Source of the DNA: Streptomyces rhizoryzae
Lineage (GTDB): Bacteria; Actinomycetota; Actinomycetes; Streptomycetales; Streptomycetaceae
Length of the DNA stretch: 64,000 bases
NCBI RefSeq assembly: GCF_023155275.1
Contig: NZ_JALMUV010000007.1
Span: 146,614 to 210,613 of the forward strand
Direction of reading: 5' to 3'
Shown here: positions 62,811 to 64,000 of the stretch, piece by piece
Position numbering within the stretch: position 1 is the first letter of the stretch
How the letters are laid out: each line of letters opens with the position of its first letter
Made by a program: the position numbers and the translations under genes
The notes under the pieces: generated by a model
The model's database searches: none
What the model was told of the DNA's origin: nothing
Seen by the model: the letters and a program-made list of their open reading frames with translations, nothing else

Positions 62811-64000
<1,190 letters not shown>

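Overview
The window looks like chromosomal core DNA of a streptomycete (Streptomyces or a close relative). The sequence is very GC-rich and GTG and TTG starts are common. It carries a CvnABCD conservon, a SepF paralogue, a desferrioxamine locus with DmdR/IdeR-type iron boxes, and the actinobacterial block tlyA-nadK, recN, pyrG, NUDIX, parA-scpA-scpB-rluB, cmk, der. From memory, the order resembles Streptomyces coelicolor from about SCO1749 to SCO1790, and parts match the Mycobacterium tuberculosis tlyA-to-engA block. No comparison could be run here. No mobile element, tRNA or CRISPR array was seen.

Layout. 0.5-1.5 kb: a solute-binding lipoprotein. 1.6-5.4 kb: the cvnABCD conservon (minus strand). 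5.8-9.3 kb: SepF-like protein, an acyl-CoA dehydrogenase of glutaryl-CoA type and an MFS exporter. 9.6-17.4 kb: a membrane mannosyltransferase-like protein, a PAP2 phosphatase, an I78 inhibitor-like protein, a glycosyltransferase/transferase pair, an Rpf-LysM wall enzyme and two unknown proteins. 17.4-21.9 kb: der, plsC-like, cmk, tyrA, aroH. 22.0-24.6 kb: two paralogous nucleotidyltransferases and an ADP-ribosylglycohydrolase. 24.7-29.4 kb: rluB, scpB, scpA, a probable ribbon-helix-helix protein and parA. 29.8-36 kb: alanine dehydrogenase, an NTPase/TPR protein, a NUDIX hydrolase and CTP synthase. 36-41 kb: GH15 hydrolase, a PucR-type regulator and a glycosyltransferase. 41-47 kb: recN, an S41 lipoprotein protease, nadK, tlyA, a small protein and an SCP2 protein. 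47-60.6 kb: siderophore ABC uptake, a desE-like binding protein, a siderophore-interacting reductase, HAD and DUF1015 genes, then desABCD. 60.7-64 kb: a protein with a huge Arg/Asp/Gly repeat domain, then 5S rRNA and the 3' part of 23S rRNA, both on the minus strand.

How the genes work together. The iron section is a complete circuit. DesA, DesB, DesC and DesD convert lysine to desferrioxamine. The DesE-like lipoprotein with two FecCD permeases and an ATPase imports the ferric complex, and the SIP reductase can release the iron. Two iron boxes (50518-50536 and 55219-55237) cover the divergent uptake promoters and the desA promoter. The 17-30 kb section groups chromosome segregation (ParA, ScpA, ScpB), ribosome maturation (Der, RluB) and CMP and aromatic amino acid metabolism.

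Points worth a second look: (1) about eleven genes have a TANNNT-like -10 element 6-8 nt before the start codon and no clear Shine-Dalgarno sequence, suggesting leaderless mRNAs; (2) a nested 12+4 bp hairpin buries the likely Shine-Dalgarno of the ADP-ribosylglycohydrolase beside two paralogous nucleotidyltransferases; (3) an 11-bp perfect inverted repeat lies upstream of aroH-tyrA; (4) the des locus sits inside a core-gene neighbourhood; (5) an S41 protease gene splits nadK from recN; (6) a roughly 320-residue R/D/G repeat domain is fused to a helical repeat region next to the rRNA operon.
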